Of a stretch of 64,000 nt of DNA, positions 53,740-63,332 are shown one piece after another (the stretch's first letter is position 1; each line of letters starts with the position of its first letter). The DNA comes from Mesorhizobium sp. B2-8-5 (GTDB lineage: Bacteria; Pseudomonadota; Alphaproteobacteria; Rhizobiales; Rhizobiaceae): NCBI RefSeq assembly GCF_006440675.2, contig NZ_CP083951.1, forward strand, positions 3,319,501 to 3,383,500. Reading direction: 5' to 3'. Made by a program: the position numbers and the translations under genes. The notes beneath the pieces were generated by a model. The model saw only the letters and a program-made list of their open reading frames with translations, was not told where the DNA came from and did no database searches.

Positions 53740-54412
53740 TCCCAGACAGATAAGATTGCTTCGCCAGAAGGAAGGCGTGCAGCCGCCGCGGATAGTCCGG
53801 ACCGACGGCTTCGGTCACCGATCGGCGTTCGCTCAAGGCCTCGCGCCAGGCCTGGACGAGCGGCTTGCCGTCAAGAATGCCGAAGTCGCCGATGCGGTCG
53901 AACGTGTCGAAATAGCGGAAGACCGGCCCGAAGACGGCGTCGACCAGCGAGAATCGATCGCCGGCGAACCACGGACCGCTTTGCCTTGCAGACAATTCTG
54001 CTTCCAGACGTGCAAACATCCCGGACAAGCCTCTGCTTTCATTGAGGAAAGCAGCTTCGTCGGCAGCTGAATAGAAACGGCCTATGGCGTTGAGGATGGC
54101 CGAGCCGAATTCGATCCAGGCGCGATGCCTGGCCCGCGCCAGCGGATCGGCCGGGTGTAAGGGATTGGCCTCTGTCTCCTCGAGGAATTCGAGGATGACG
54201 GCGGATTCGAAAATCACATCCTGCGCATTGCCGTGCCGGACGCGCAGCAGCGGCACCTTGCCAAGCGGCGAGATCGCCTTGAACCAGTCGGGTTTGTTGG
54301 AGAGGTCGACATAGACCCGCTCGAACGGCACGCCTTTTTCGGCAAGCGAAATCGCCGCGCGCTGGACGTAGGGGCACAAATGATGGCTGACGAGGGTGAG
54401 CCTTGCGGTCAT
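53693..54412 (-). CDS. Glutathione S-transferase family protein
   Basis: A 239-residue GST. The N-terminal thioredoxin-like domain is LTLVSHHLCPYVQRAAISLAEKGVPFERVYVDLSNKPDWF, with a CPY active-site motif, followed by SPLGKVPLLRV and ESAVILEFLEE for glutathione binding. The helical C-terminal domain includes GPWFAGDRFSLVDAVFGPVFRYFD. It is co-directional and almost contiguous with the Rieske gene (54414). The ATG at 54412 is preferred; 54430 would overlap the Rieske gene. Its end overlaps the FAD monooxygenase gene on the other strand. Confidence 0.9.
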   Translation of the reverse strand: MTARLTLVSHHLCPYVQRAAISLAEKGVPFERVYVDLSNKPDWFKAISPLGKVPLLRVRHGNAQDVIFESAVILEFLEETEANPLHPADPLARARHRAWIEFGSAILNAIGRFYSAADEAAFLNESRGLSGMFARLEAELSARQSGPWFAGDRFSLVDAVFGPVFRYFDTFDRIGDFGILDGKPLVQAWREALSERRSVTEAVGPDYPRRLHAFLLAKQSYLSGIIQRQATATPQARSA

Positions 54413-54413
54413 C

Positions 54414-54719
54414 TCACTCTCCCCAGACATAGTTCAGCGCGCCATCCTCGACGCGGGTCGACAGGAACATCAGGCGCGAGCCCTTCGGCGCCGGGCCTTC
54501 CAGGCGCTCGCCGTTTTCCATGTCGAACTTCGCGCCATGCCACTGGCAGACGAAAGCGCCGTCCTTGCAGTCCAGCGGCCCGCCGAAATGCAGGCAGATA
54601 TTGGTCGCGGCGCGGATGCGCTCGCCGCTGCGCCAGACATGGACCTCGCGGCCGAAGAAAGGCGCGATCAGGCTGCCGGTTTGAGGAATGTCGGCGATCT
54701 TGCAGATTTCATGTCTCAT
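54414..54719 (-). CDS. Rieske [2Fe-2S] ferredoxin-like protein
   Basis: A 101-residue single Rieske domain. The cluster ligands are C-x-H and C-x2-H, in TNICLHFGGPLDCKDG and AFVCQWHGAKFDMENGERL, followed by EGPAPKGSRL. Such small ferredoxins pass electrons to an oxygenase. Here the next gene is a GST, and a FAD monooxygenase lies beyond in the opposite orientation. It starts the two-gene operon facing a MarR regulator across three operator copies. Confidence 0.92.
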   Translation of the reverse strand: MRHEICKIADIPQTGSLIAPFFGREVHVWRSGERIRAATNICLHFGGPLDCKDGAFVCQWHGAKFDMENGERLEGPAPKGSRLMFLSTRVEDGALNYVWGE

Positions 54720-54735
54720 CGGTTCTCTCTATATA

Positions 54736-54796
54736 AATGCATTTGCATCTATATAGATGCGTTTGCATCGATCGTCAAGCTTGATGCAATTGCATC
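54736..54796. promoter_or_regulatory. Three copies of a palindromic MarR operator
   Basis: Sites at 54736-54749 (AATGCATTTGCATC), 54756-54769 (GATGCGTTTGCATC) and 54783-54796 (GATGCAATTGCATC, a perfect 14-base palindrome). They are spaced 20 and 27 bases start to start, in the 96-base gap between the divergent Rieske and MarR genes. Repetition and position make them strong candidate operators. Confidence 0.75.
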
Positions 54797-54815
54797 TATC
54801 GCTTAAGCTGGACCG

Positions 54816-55271
54816 ATGACGAAAACATCACCATCACCCGAAGCCGTCATCGCCTGGGCGCGCCTGATGCGCGTCTCGCGCCAACTGGTCGAAAGGACCG
54901 AGGGTGCACTGAAAGCCGGCGGGCTGCCGCCGCTCGCCTGGTACGACGTGCTGCACGAGCTTGCCGAAGCGGGCGAGGGTGGGCTCAGGCCGTTCGAACT
55001 GATCGATCGCGTGCTGTTGGCGCAGTATGGCGTCTCACGGCTGCTGTCCCGGCTCGAGGCGGATGGGCTGGTCGAAAAGCTGCCCGTCTCAGACGACGGC
55101 CGGGGCCAGACCGTGCGCATCACGCCAAGCGGTCGGGACATGCGCCGCCGCATCTGGACCGTCTATGGCGCGTCGATCGCGGAACTGATGGGCGACAGGC
55201 TTTCCATCAAGGAGCTGGAGATGCTTGCCGGGTTGCTCGGGCGGCTGCGCGATCCGCCGGTCGCGGACTGA
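54816..55271 (+). CDS. MarR-family transcriptional regulator
   Basis: A 151-residue MarR repressor: VIAWARLMRVSRQLVERTEGALKAGGLPPLAWYDVLHELAEAG, the recognition segment RPFELIDRVLLAQYGVSRLLSRLEADGLVEKLP, and the wing SDDGRGQTVRITPSGRDMRRR. It is divergent from the Rieske-GST operon, with three palindromic operator copies between, and is the probable repressor of both directions. It resembles MarR proteins controlling detoxification genes. Confidence 0.88.
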   Translation: MTKTSPSPEAVIAWARLMRVSRQLVERTEGALKAGGLPPLAWYDVLHELAEAGEGGLRPFELIDRVLLAQYGVSRLLSRLEADGLVEKLPVSDDGRGQTVRITPSGRDMRRRIWTVYGASIAELMGDRLSIKELEMLAGLLGRLRDPPVAD

Positions 55272-55292
55272 AATCCATGAGCCGACGAGCCT

Positions 55293-55727
55293 TCAGGGCA
55301 GGTGCAAGGCCCATAGAAATGCGATCGTCGCCAGCGCGCCCAGCGCGACACGGACCAGATGCATCTTGCCCCACCTGACGATCAATGACCTCGCCTGAGA
55401 ATTGGGGGCCTCGACATCCATCGCCTCCAGCATCCGGTTCGTCGGCATCATCACCAGCAGCGTCCATGGCCAAGGCAGAATGATGAACAGCGCACCGGCA
55501 AGATAGGCTGACGCGCCGGTCAGCCACCAGGCGATCAGGCCGAGAATACAGGCTACCATGGCAATAGAGGCCTGCATGGCGGCCCCGCGCTTATAAGAGG
55601 GCTGCCATTCGCGCAGCAGCGCCTGGTCATCGAGGCCAAGCCGCGCCGGCTGCTACGCGACGCTGACATAAACAGCGGCGCCGGTGAAGGCGGCGGCTAC
55701 GGCCAGGGCGAGCAGGCCGACCAGCAT
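55293..55727 (-). pseudogene. DUF1772 membrane protein interrupted by an amber codon
   Basis: The ATG at 55727 opens MLVGLLALAVAAAFTGAAVYVSVA, then a TAG (55655-55653) in frame, then QPARLGLDDQALLREWQPSYKRG and AAMQASIAMVACILGLIAWW through the end at 55293. The whole forms one DUF1772 (anthrone oxygenase-like) four-helix protein of about 144 residues. In relatives an acidic residue usually precedes QPAR, so the change is most simply GAG to TAG. The distal part has its own ATG at 55577 but lacks the first helix. A divergent TetR gene follows. Confidence 0.75.
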
Positions 55728-55796
55728 CTTATCCCTCCGGCAAGGAAATGGAAAATAGGGCTTGCATGCCTTCAGGCAATACGGCATAGAACCCGA

Positions 55797-55814
55797 ACCG
55801 TAACGTACGGTACG
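55797..55814. promoter_or_regulatory. Candidate TetR operator
   Basis: ACCGT-AACGT-ACGGT (55797-55811) is a perfect 5-bp inverted repeat overlapping a second palindrome, CGTAC-G-GTACG (55804-55814). It lies between the broken DUF1772 gene and the divergent TetR gene, 33 bases before the TetR start. Confidence 0.55.
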
Positions 55815-55846
55815 CATCGGTCTTGTCAACGTATCCGAGGGCAAAC

Positions 55847-56500
55847 GTGTTGCACAGCGTGCAGGATATCGACAACAGCGAAGCGCTCACCGAGCGCCAG
55901 CAGGCCGTTCTGGATGCGGCACTTCGCCTTTTGGTCGAAGAGGGCGACAACCTGACCATGACGGCGGTGGCGCGGCGGGCAAGCTGTTCCAAGGAAACGC
56001 TCTACAAATGGTTCGGCGATCGCGATGGACTGCTCAACGCCACGGTGCAATGGCAGGCGTCCAAGGTGCGTGTCGCGGCCGTCGACCGTGAGAGACTTGA
56101 TATCGGTTCGCTCACGGCGAGCCTGGAGCGCTTCGCTTCAGATTGGCTGAAGGTTATCTCCAGCGACACTTCGATCGCGCTGAACCGTGTGGCAGTCAGC
56201 CATGCCGGTTCCGGCAAGGACGATCTCGGCGCGATCGTGCTGCAGAATGGCCGCTTCGCTCTTGCCAAGCGCCTGAAGCCGGTGCTTGAAGCCGGTCTGC
56301 AGGCCGGGCTGCTCGATTTCGAGGACGCCGAGACGGCGTTCAGAACCTTTTTCGGTCTGGTCGGCCGCGACGTGCAGATACGTCTGCTGCTCGGCGACCG
56401 GGTGGAATTGACTGGGGCGACGATCGGCGGCGATGCCGCGCGCGCGACGCAACAGTTTCTCGCTCTCTTCGGAGCAAAAACCGGGCCACTGGCCCTCTGA
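55847..56500 (+). CDS. TetR-family transcriptional regulator
   Basis: A 217-residue regulator with the HTH SEALTERQQAVLDAALRLLVEEGDNLTMTAVARRASCSKETLYKWFGDRDGLLNA. The C-terminal half (IVLQNGRFALAKRLKPVLEAGLQAGLLDFEDAETAFRTFFGLVGRD) is an AefR-like ligand domain. The start is a GTG at 55847, which has GAGGG five bases upstream; a TTG at 55823 is an alternative. It is divergent from the DUF1772 pseudogene, which is the likely target, and lies 24 bases before ilvC. Confidence 0.87.
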   Translation: MLHSVQDIDNSEALTERQQAVLDAALRLLVEEGDNLTMTAVARRASCSKETLYKWFGDRDGLLNATVQWQASKVRVAAVDRERLDIGSLTASLERFASDWLKVISSDTSIALNRVAVSHAGSGKDDLGAIVLQNGRFALAKRLKPVLEAGLQAGLLDFEDAETAFRTFFGLVGRDVQIRLLLGDRVELTGATIGGDAARATQQFLALFGAKTGPLAL

Positions 56501-57544
<1,044 letters not shown>

Positions 57545-57554
57545 GAATTACCAG

Positions 57555-57582
57555 AGAGGGCGGCTTTTTGACCGCCGCCCTC
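57555..57582. terminator. Hairpin after ilvC
   Basis: GAGGGCGG and CCGCCCTC form a perfect 8-bp stem around a 12-base loop. It sits between ilvC and the converging AT-rich gene (stop at 57584). No long T-run follows, so efficiency is uncertain, but it is the only terminator-like structure between them. Confidence 0.6.
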
Positions 57583-57583
57583 C

Positions 57584-58162
57584 TTACCATTCATAGAGCT
57601 GGCCGACAAAAATCTTATTTTCTGCCAAAAAGTCGTCCATCTGATCCGTAAAATCGACAATTATCTTAACGAACTTATATATTTCAAAATACTTAACGTA
57701 TCCGCGATCTGAAACTATTATAATTATTCCATTTATCGATTTCCTTGATGGCATTAAATTGTAGTGATCTAATATATCACTTGGATGTCCTCTAAGATAA
57801 ATTGAGAACTCGGCGTCGCTGTTGATAACGTCGATTGTTTTTGCGTGTATTATGTTTCCAACTATTTCCCAAGCGTTGAAAGATTTTTCTGAATCTTTGA
57901 TTTCGAGAAGGCCATCTTTCTCGAATGAATTAAATCCCGGTACGCTCTTGTTCTTCAAAAGAGTATGCTGTTTCGTTAGCTCCGCAAGGCGCCTAACCGA
58001 GATGCATAGCAGTATCAAATCGCGAATTGCCAATTGCTTGGCTCTCGATTCGTAGTGACCATGACCTATGACTTCAGGAAATGAGGACGTCGAATATGCC
58101 GCAAGTCGAGCGGAAAAATCCAAGATGTCTGAATATGCCTGTGTACAAAGGTCTTTATTCAA
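57584..58162 (-). CDS. Hypothetical protein, AT-rich gene (likely acquired)
   Basis: I do not recognise this 192-residue protein. It starts MNKDLCTQAYSDILDFSARL and has QLAIRDLILLCISVRRLAELT, LRGHPSDILDHYNLMPSRKS, and a hydrophobic strand GIIIIVSDRGYVKYFEIYKF. Its codons are strikingly AT-rich compared with the rest of the window (many ATA, TTA and AAA-type codons), a sign of recent horizontal transfer. No membrane segment, DNA-binding motif or catalytic site is evident. It lies between ilvC and a PilZ gene, with no mobile-element remnants seen. Confidence 0.7.
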   Translation of the reverse strand: MNKDLCTQAYSDILDFSARLAAYSTSSFPEVIGHGHYESRAKQLAIRDLILLCISVRRLAELTKQHTLLKNKSVPGFNSFEKDGLLEIKDSEKSFNAWEIVGNIIHAKTIDVINSDAEFSIYLRGHPSDILDHYNLMPSRKSINGIIIIVSDRGYVKYFEIYKFVKIIVDFTDQMDDFLAENKIFVGQLYEW

Positions 58163-58324
58163 TTCTGAGTTCCTCAGCCGGAATCTCTGCTTGGAGCGTT
58201 AGGGCATGTTTGCTACAATGAGCTTCCCCAGGTCTTTTAGCATAATCGGTTGCAGAAAGTTTCTGCAAGGACAGCGGCCGCTAGGTTTATCGGCTAAAGA
58301 AGCAAGGATGAATCAGTCAAGCGC

Positions 58325-58609
58325 CTAGCCGTAGTGCCAGTGCGGCTTGGGCTCGGTGTCGGTGAACTCGACGCCGATGCGATCCTCGCGGCGCCAGCGC
58401 ACCACTGCCTTGTAGCCGATGCCGTTGACCGGCACATAAAGCAGGAATTCGTCCGGCACGCGCGCATCGATGGGCACTTTCAGCTCGGCGCCGTTCGCAT
58501 GCATGTTGCGCACCGTGCATCTCACCTCGGAATTGTTGATGCCAGTGAGGATCGCCGCGCCTTTCAGCACGCGGTGCCTGTGTTGGTTTCTGTGTTCGTT
58601 TTCGGCCAT
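58325..58609 (-). CDS. PilZ-domain protein
   Basis: A 94-residue single PilZ domain: NEHRNQHRHRVLKGAAILTG, then CTVRNMHANGAELKVPIDARVPDEFLLYV, and VVRWRREDRIGVEFTD. The RHRVLKG and NMHANGAEL motifs match the PilZ cyclic di-GMP binding signature (RxxxR and D/NxSxxG), although the second reads NMHANG. It may act as an effector for the cyclase at 23992 or others. The ATG at 58609 gives the family length. The 162-base gap after the AT-rich gene shows nothing recognised. Confidence 0.85.
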   Translation of the reverse strand: MAENEHRNQHRHRVLKGAAILTGINNSEVRCTVRNMHANGAELKVPIDARVPDEFLLYVPVNGIGYKAVVRWRREDRIGVEFTDTEPKPHWHYG

Positions 58610-58779
58610 GGCGGGCACGTCCTGCAACCTGGTCCTGCGAGTCGTCGTGTTGGGGGAGATCGGCATGAATGGATAGAAGCCGCCAATGAATTTAGCGTTA
58701 TCGCCCGTCGTAGCCACAGGTTGCGGCAAAATAAAACGACGCCCGCGAAGGCGCCGTTTCATCATTCCTGCCGACGAGC

Positions 58780-59364
58780 TCAGATATAGGGCGAGATGCA
58801 CTGCCGGCGCGGACCGTAGTTGGGCCGGAACGTATTGTCCCAGGCCCGATAGGACCGGTAGCGGTCGTAGCACCAGCGGACATGCGCGCTGGACAGCCGC
58901 CCGGTCCGGTAGATGCGCCGCGGCTGAGCGTAACGCGGATAGGGATCGTAATAGTAGGGATCGTAGTAGTTGCCGTAGGCCATGCTGCCCAAGCCCAGGC
59001 CGAGGCCCAGCCCCAGGATCGCCGCGTCGCCGCCTCGGAAATGCCGGCGGTGGTGGTGCCGCCAGCGCCAATCGCCATCGCCATTCCACCTGCCGCCGTC
59101 CCAGTTGCGCGAGAAGTGTCGATTGCCGCCGCGCCACCTGAAGTCGCCGCCGCGATTACGCCAACGCCAATCCTGGAAGCCGCCCCTGTTGTTGTTGCCG
59201 CCGGCCCAGCTGTCCCGGACCGGAATGATCTTCGGCGCGGCGGTATTCGTCGCGACGCCAAGATCGGGTTGTAGGATCGGCCCGGCGACCGATGGCGCCG
59301 TCACGCCGGTAACGAGGCCCAGGACCAGAAGCCCGGATCTCAGGGAAGAAAAAAGCGGTTTCAT
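58780..59364 (-). CDS. BA14K-family secreted protein
   Basis: A 194-residue protein with a signal peptide ([27 protein letters not shown]). A long Trp/Arg/Gly/His-rich low-complexity segment ([34 protein letters not shown]) is followed by a hydrophobic Gly-Leu stretch and a Tyr/Pro-rich part. The end carries the BA14K motif [30 protein letters not shown]14K proteins are Brucella and rhizobial lectin-like or immunoreactive surface proteins. The ATG at 59364 is directly before the signal peptide. Confidence 0.85.
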   Translation of the reverse strand: MKPLFSSLRSGLLVLGLVTGVTAPSVAGPILQPDLGVATNTAAPKIIPVRDSWAGGNNNRGGFQDWRWRNRGGDFRWRGGNRHFSRNWDGGRWNGDGDWRWRHHHRRHFRGGDAAILGLGLGLGLGSMAYGNYYDPYYYDPYPRYAQPRRIYRTGRLSSAHVRWCYDRYRSYRAWDNTFRPNYGPRRQCISPYI

Positions 59365-59530
59365 TTCACTCTCCAAGGAGTAAAGGCCCCACGCCCAGCA
59401 CACCCCGGGGAAAGGCCTATTGTTGGAACTTTCCGTCTGAACGGAGGATGAACGGAAAGGTTCCATCAACCATGACGAGTATCGGCCTGGCCCTTGTTTT
59501 CGCCCTCGCTTGCAGGCAAAGGTCGCGGCC

Positions 59531-60643
59531 ATGTCGCTGCGCCTCGCCACCTTCAATGTCGAGAACCTGATGAACAGGTTCGATTTCTCGGGCTACCGCA
59601 ACCAGCTCAATGAAGACCGCACGCTGGCGCTCTTCGACATTAGGAGCGAGGCCGAATACCGCATCCTCGAGCAGGCCCGCGCGATCGCCCAGTCCGACGA
59701 CACCCGCCAGTTGACGGCGCTCGCCATCGCGGCCACCCGCGCGGACGTCATCTGCATGCAGGAGGTCGACAATATCGAGGCGCTGAAGGCCTTCGAATAC
59801 GGCTATCTGTTCAAGATGGTCGGGCGGGGGTACCGGCAGAAATACACCACCGCCGGCAACGATACGCGCGGCATCGATGTCGCCGTGATGATGCGCAACG
59901 AAACCGCGCAGGGGCAGCCGATCGAATTCTCGCGCATGACCAGCCACGCCTATGTCACTTTCGAGCAGTTCGGGCTGTTCACGCCGGAGCTCGCCGGGCT
60001 CGGCTATCTCGCCAATGAGCGTATCTTTCGCCGCGACTGCCTGGAGATCGACCTGCGGGTCGGCGGCGCGCCGTTGACGCTCTATCTCGTGCATTTCAAA
60101 TCGATGGGCCCGCCGCGCAACGGGCTGGACGGCCGCGAGGCGTCGATGCCGCTGCGCATCGCCGAGGCGCAGGCGGTGCGCCGTATCATCGAGGAGCGTT
60201 TCGGCAAGGACCATGCCGCCGACAAGCGCTGGGTGGTCTGCGGCGACCTGAACGACTACCGGCAACGCGTGAAGGTCGACGGCGATGCCATCGATGGCTA
60301 CCGTTTCGAGGTTGTCGACGAAGCCCGGTCCTCGATCGACGTGCTTACCGCCGGCGGCTTTTGCGAGAATGTCGTCGAACGGCGGCCGGAGATGGACCGC
60401 TGGAGCTTCTACCACACGCGTGGCCCGGAGGAGCGGCATCTTTGCCAGCTCGATTATATCCTGCTGTCGAAGGCGCTTGCCGCGAAGAACGCCACCGCCG
60501 TTCCCGACATCATCCGCAACGGCCAGCCCTGGCGCACCATCTTTCCGCCTGGACAGGAGGTCGAGCGTTTCCCGCGCGCCGGCTGGGACAGGCCGAAAGC
60601 GTCGGACCATTGCCCGGTGGCGATCACACTGGACATGGCGTGA
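59531..60643 (+). CDS. Endonuclease/exonuclease/phosphatase-family protein
   Basis: A 370-residue EEP-fold protein: [21 protein letters not shown] start (Asn-Glu-like catalytic site), [18 protein letters not shown] (metal Glu), [37 protein letters not shown] (Asp-Asn) and the closing [13 protein letters not shown] (Asp-His). It cleaves phosphodiester or phosphate ester bonds. Substrate unknown. Its stop overlaps the next gene's GTG, so it forms a pair with the NUDIX gene. The ATG at 59531 is the family start. Confidence 0.87.
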   Translation: MSLRLATFNVENLMNRFDFSGYRNQLNEDRTLALFDIRSEAEYRILEQARAIAQSDDTRQLTALAIAATRADVICMQEVDNIEALKAFEYGYLFKMVGRGYRQKYTTAGNDTRGIDVAVMMRNETAQGQPIEFSRMTSHAYVTFEQFGLFTPELAGLGYLANERIFRRDCLEIDLRVGGAPLTLYLVHFKSMGPPRNGLDGREASMPLRIAEAQAVRRIIEERFGKDHAADKRWVVCGDLNDYRQRVKVDGDAIDGYRFEVVDEARSSIDVLTAGGFCENVVERRPEMDRWSFYHTRGPEERHLCQLDYILLSKALAAKNATAVPDIIRNGQPWRTIFPPGQEVERFPRAGWDRPKASDHCPVAITLDMA

Positions 60644-61365
60644 CCGTCTTGAGTTTCGACCTGCCGCGCAATGTTATCCTGCCCGTCGATGCGGTCGACG
60701 TCCGTCTCGATACCGGCCCGCATCCCTTCGCGCTGAGCAATGCGGCGGCGATCGCCGACAACTGGCGGCAGGAAACAGCGGCCAATCCGGCGCTGTTCGA
60801 TGGCACCGTGGTGCTGCTTTCCGAACTTGCCTACCGGGACGGCCGCCTCGTCGGCCGCTGCCATGCGGTCAACTATTCGACCTTCCTGCTGTGGCGCAAG
60901 CGGCGCGAAATTTCCGGCGCCGAGCATGCCTATGCGCATGCCATGCTGGTCGCCGGCGACAACGCGCTGGTGGCGATCCGCATGGGGCCGCACACCGTCA
61001 ATGCCGGCCGCGTCTATTTCGCCGCCGGCTCCTTCGAGCCGATCGATTTCCGCGACGGGCTGGTCGATGTCGACTTCAACATGATCCGCGAGGTGGGGGA
61101 AGAGACCGGGCTCGACCTGTCGGAGGCCGAGCGTGGACGGCACTATCACGCGCTCTCGACGCCGAGCGGCACGGTGATCTTTCGCCGTTACCGGGTCGCC
61201 GAGCCCGCCGACGAGCTGGCACGGCGCATTACGGCCTTCGTCGCCACCGAGACGAACCCTGAGATCGAGGGGCCGGTGATCATCCGCCACGCCGGCGATC
61301 TGCCCGACGGGTTGATGCCGCATATGAAGCCGTTGATCGAGTGGCATTTCGCCGGCCACGACTAA
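60640..61365 (+). CDS. NUDIX hydrolase-like protein
   Basis: A 241-residue protein in a four-base GTGA overlap with the EEP gene. The Nudix core REVGEETGLDL is clear (residues around 148-158), and the general fold is that of larger Nudix proteins (AHAMLVAGDNALVAIRMG, STPSGTVIFRRYRV). The first part of the Nudix box (G-x5-E-x7) is not matched well: the expected Glu is a Val. It may be a diverged hydrolase of nucleoside diphosphate derivatives or a non-enzymatic member. It starts with GTG at 60640. Confidence 0.75.
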   Translation: MTVLSFDLPRNVILPVDAVDVRLDTGPHPFALSNAAAIADNWRQETAANPALFDGTVVLLSELAYRDGRLVGRCHAVNYSTFLLWRKRREISGAEHAYAHAMLVAGDNALVAIRMGPHTVNAGRVYFAAGSFEPIDFRDGLVDVDFNMIREVGEETGLDLSEAERGRHYHALSTPSGTVIFRRYRVAEPADELARRITAFVATETNPEIEGPVIIRHAGDLPDGLMPHMKPLIEWHFAGHD

Positions 61366-61406
61366 CCACGCTGGACGTCCGGACGTCAGCAGTCGCTGTG
61401 ATCTGG

Positions 61407-62624
61407 CTATTCGTGCCGGAGCGCGTCGATCGGATCGAGGCGGGCGCCGCGCAGCGCCGGGAAGAAGCCGAACACCATGCCGATCAGCGCCGAAAAGCCG
61501 ACGGCGAGCAGGATGACGGCGGGACTCGGCGCGAAAGGTATCGTCAACGCCATCGAGGCGAGGCCGGCCAGCGAAAGCCCGATAAGGATGCCGATGATGC
61601 CGCCAAAGAGCGACAGCACCGTCGCCTCGACCAGGAACTGGATGAGGATGTGCTTCTCATGCGCGCCGATCGCCAGCCTGATGCCGATCTCGCGCGTGCG
61701 TTCGGTGACCGAGACCAGCATGATGTTCATGATGCCGATGCCGCCGACCAGGAGGCTGACGCCGGCTACGGCGCCCAGCATGCCGGTCATGGTGGTGGTG
61801 GCGCTGGTCATCGCATCGGCGATCTGGGTCATGTCGCGGATGGCGAAATCGGAATCGCGGTCCGGCGTGATGCGGCGCGTGTCGCGCAAGATGTCCTCGA
61901 CGCGCGGCTGCAACTCGGTGGTCGGCGTGCGGTCGTCGGCGGCGATATAGATGTTGTCGATGTCGCGGTTGCCGGCGATGCGCCGCTGATAGGCGTGTAG
62001 CGGCATCAGCACGACATTGTCCTGGTCCTGGCCGAAGCCGGTATAGCCCTTGGGCTCGAGCAGGCCGATGATCTTGCAGGAGGTGCGGTTGACGCGGATG
62101 ATCTCGCCCTCCGGATCGCCGGCGCCGAAGAATTGCTGGCGCACGGTTTCGCCGATCAGGCAAACACCGGCGCCGGCGCGCGTCTCGGAATCGCTGAACG
62201 GCCGTCCCGACACCAGTTTCCAGTCGCGGGCGTCGAGATAGGCGCTGTCGGTGCCGGTGACGCCCGAGGTCAGGCTTTCGGTGCCGAAGATGACGCGGAC
62301 CTGCTTTTGCGAAGCAGGCGAAATCGCGCGCGCGCCGCTCAGATGCGCGACGAGCGCGATGACATCCTTTTCGGCCAGCGGCCGCACCGCCTGGTCGAGA
62401 CCTCCCGGTCCGCCCGGTCCCGCGGGCCGGCCGGCGCGAACGACGAGAAGGTTGCTGCCTAGCTTGGAAATGTCGGCCTTGACCTTCTCGGTGGTGCCGG
62501 AGCCGATGGTGAGCATGGCGATGACGGCCGCGACGCCGATGACGATACCAAGCAGCGTCAGGAACGAGCGCAATACATTGCGGCGGATCGAGCGCAGCGA
62601 GAGGCGGACGGTCTCCCAGATCAT
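61407..62624 (-). CDS. MacB-like ABC transporter permease
   Basis: A 405-residue FtsX-type permease: SLRSIRRNVLRSFLTLLGIVIGVAAVIAMLTIGSGTTEKV start, a large periplasmic domain (about residues 45-270), and three terminal segments (VAGVSLLVGGIGIMNIMLVSVTERTREIGIRLAIG, the coupling region, ending RLDPIDALRHE). It forms a mechanotransmission exporter with the separate ATPase (62621) and adaptor (63333), unlike E. coli MacB where ATPase and permease are fused. It overlaps the ATPase gene by four bases. It would export a toxin, lipoprotein or small molecule. Confidence 0.9.
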   Translation of the reverse strand: MIWETVRLSLRSIRRNVLRSFLTLLGIVIGVAAVIAMLTIGSGTTEKVKADISKLGSNLLVVRAGRPAGPGGPGGLDQAVRPLAEKDVIALVAHLSGARAISPASQKQVRVIFGTESLTSGVTGTDSAYLDARDWKLVSGRPFSDSETRAGAGVCLIGETVRQQFFGAGDPEGEIIRVNRTSCKIIGLLEPKGYTGFGQDQDNVVLMPLHAYQRRIAGNRDIDNIYIAADDRTPTTELQPRVEDILRDTRRITPDRDSDFAIRDMTQIADAMTSATTTMTGMLGAVAGVSLLVGGIGIMNIMLVSVTERTREIGIRLAIGAHEKHILIQFLVEATVLSLFGGIIGILIGLSLAGLASMALTIPFAPSPAVILLAVGFSALIGMVFGFFPALRGARLDPIDALRHE

Positions 62625-63328
62625 GCCGCTTCCTCCGCTTTCGAGATATCGGAGGCGAGATGGCCGTCGAGGAAGCGGATGGTGCGGCCGGCATAGCCCG
62701 CGACGTCGGCCTCATGCGTGACCATGACGATCGAGAGCCCGAGCTCGGCGTTGAGCCTGGTCAGCAACTCCATGATCTCGTGCGTGCGCGCGGTGTCGAG
62801 ATTGCCGGTGGGCTCGTCGGCGACGAGCAGCGTCGGCCTGGTGACGATGGCGCGGGCAATCGCCACGCGCTGCTGCTGGCCGCCCGAAAGCTCGGCCGGG
62901 GTGTGGTGCTCGCGCCCGACAAGCCCGACCTCGGCCAGCGCCTGCATGGCAAGGTCGCGGCGCTCGCGCGCGGCGACGCCGCGATAGATCAGCGGCAGCT
63001 CGACATTTTCCGCGGCGGTCGTGCGCGGCAGCAGATTGTAGCCCTGGAAGACGAAGCCGACATAGAGGTTGCGCAAAAGCGCGCGGCGGTTGCGGTCGAG
63101 GCGGCCCGCGTCGACGCCCATGAAGGAGTAGGTTCCGGCCGTCGGCGTGTCGAGGCAGCCGATGATGTTCATCGCCGTCGATTTGCCCGAGCCGGAGGGG
63201 CCCATGATGGCGACGAATTCACCTCTGCGGATGGCGAGATCGACGCCGGCCAGCGCATGCACGCGGGCTTCGCCCTCGCCATAGCTTTTCCAGACCTTGT
63301 CGAAAGTGATGAGCAGGGGAGCCGACAT
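62621..63328 (-). CDS. MacB/LolD-type ABC transporter ATPase
   Basis: A 235-residue ATPase. Walker A is [18 protein letters not shown], signature [34 protein letters not shown] (with Walker B), and the switch His is in [37 protein letters not shown] is typical of the LolD/MacB group. It begins four bases after the adaptor ends and overlaps the permease gene by four bases, so all three form one transcriptional unit. Confidence 0.92.
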   Translation of the reverse strand: MSAPLLITFDKVWKSYGEGEARVHALAGVDLAIRRGEFVAIMGPSGSGKSTAMNIIGCLDTPTAGTYSFMGVDAGRLDRNRRALLRNLYVGFVFQGYNLLPRTTAAENVELPLIYRGVAARERRDLAMQALAEVGLVGREHHTPAELSGGQQQRVAIARAIVTRPTLLVADEPTGNLDTARTHEIMELLTRLNAELGLSIVMVTHEADVAGYAGRTIRFLDGHLASDISKAEEAA

Positions 63329-63332
63329 GTCG

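Noticed and set aside
58325..59137. Minus-strand 270-residue frame joining the PilZ and BA14K regions
   Set aside because: The PilZ protein has its own ATG at 58609, and the upstream part is out of frame with the BA14K protein.
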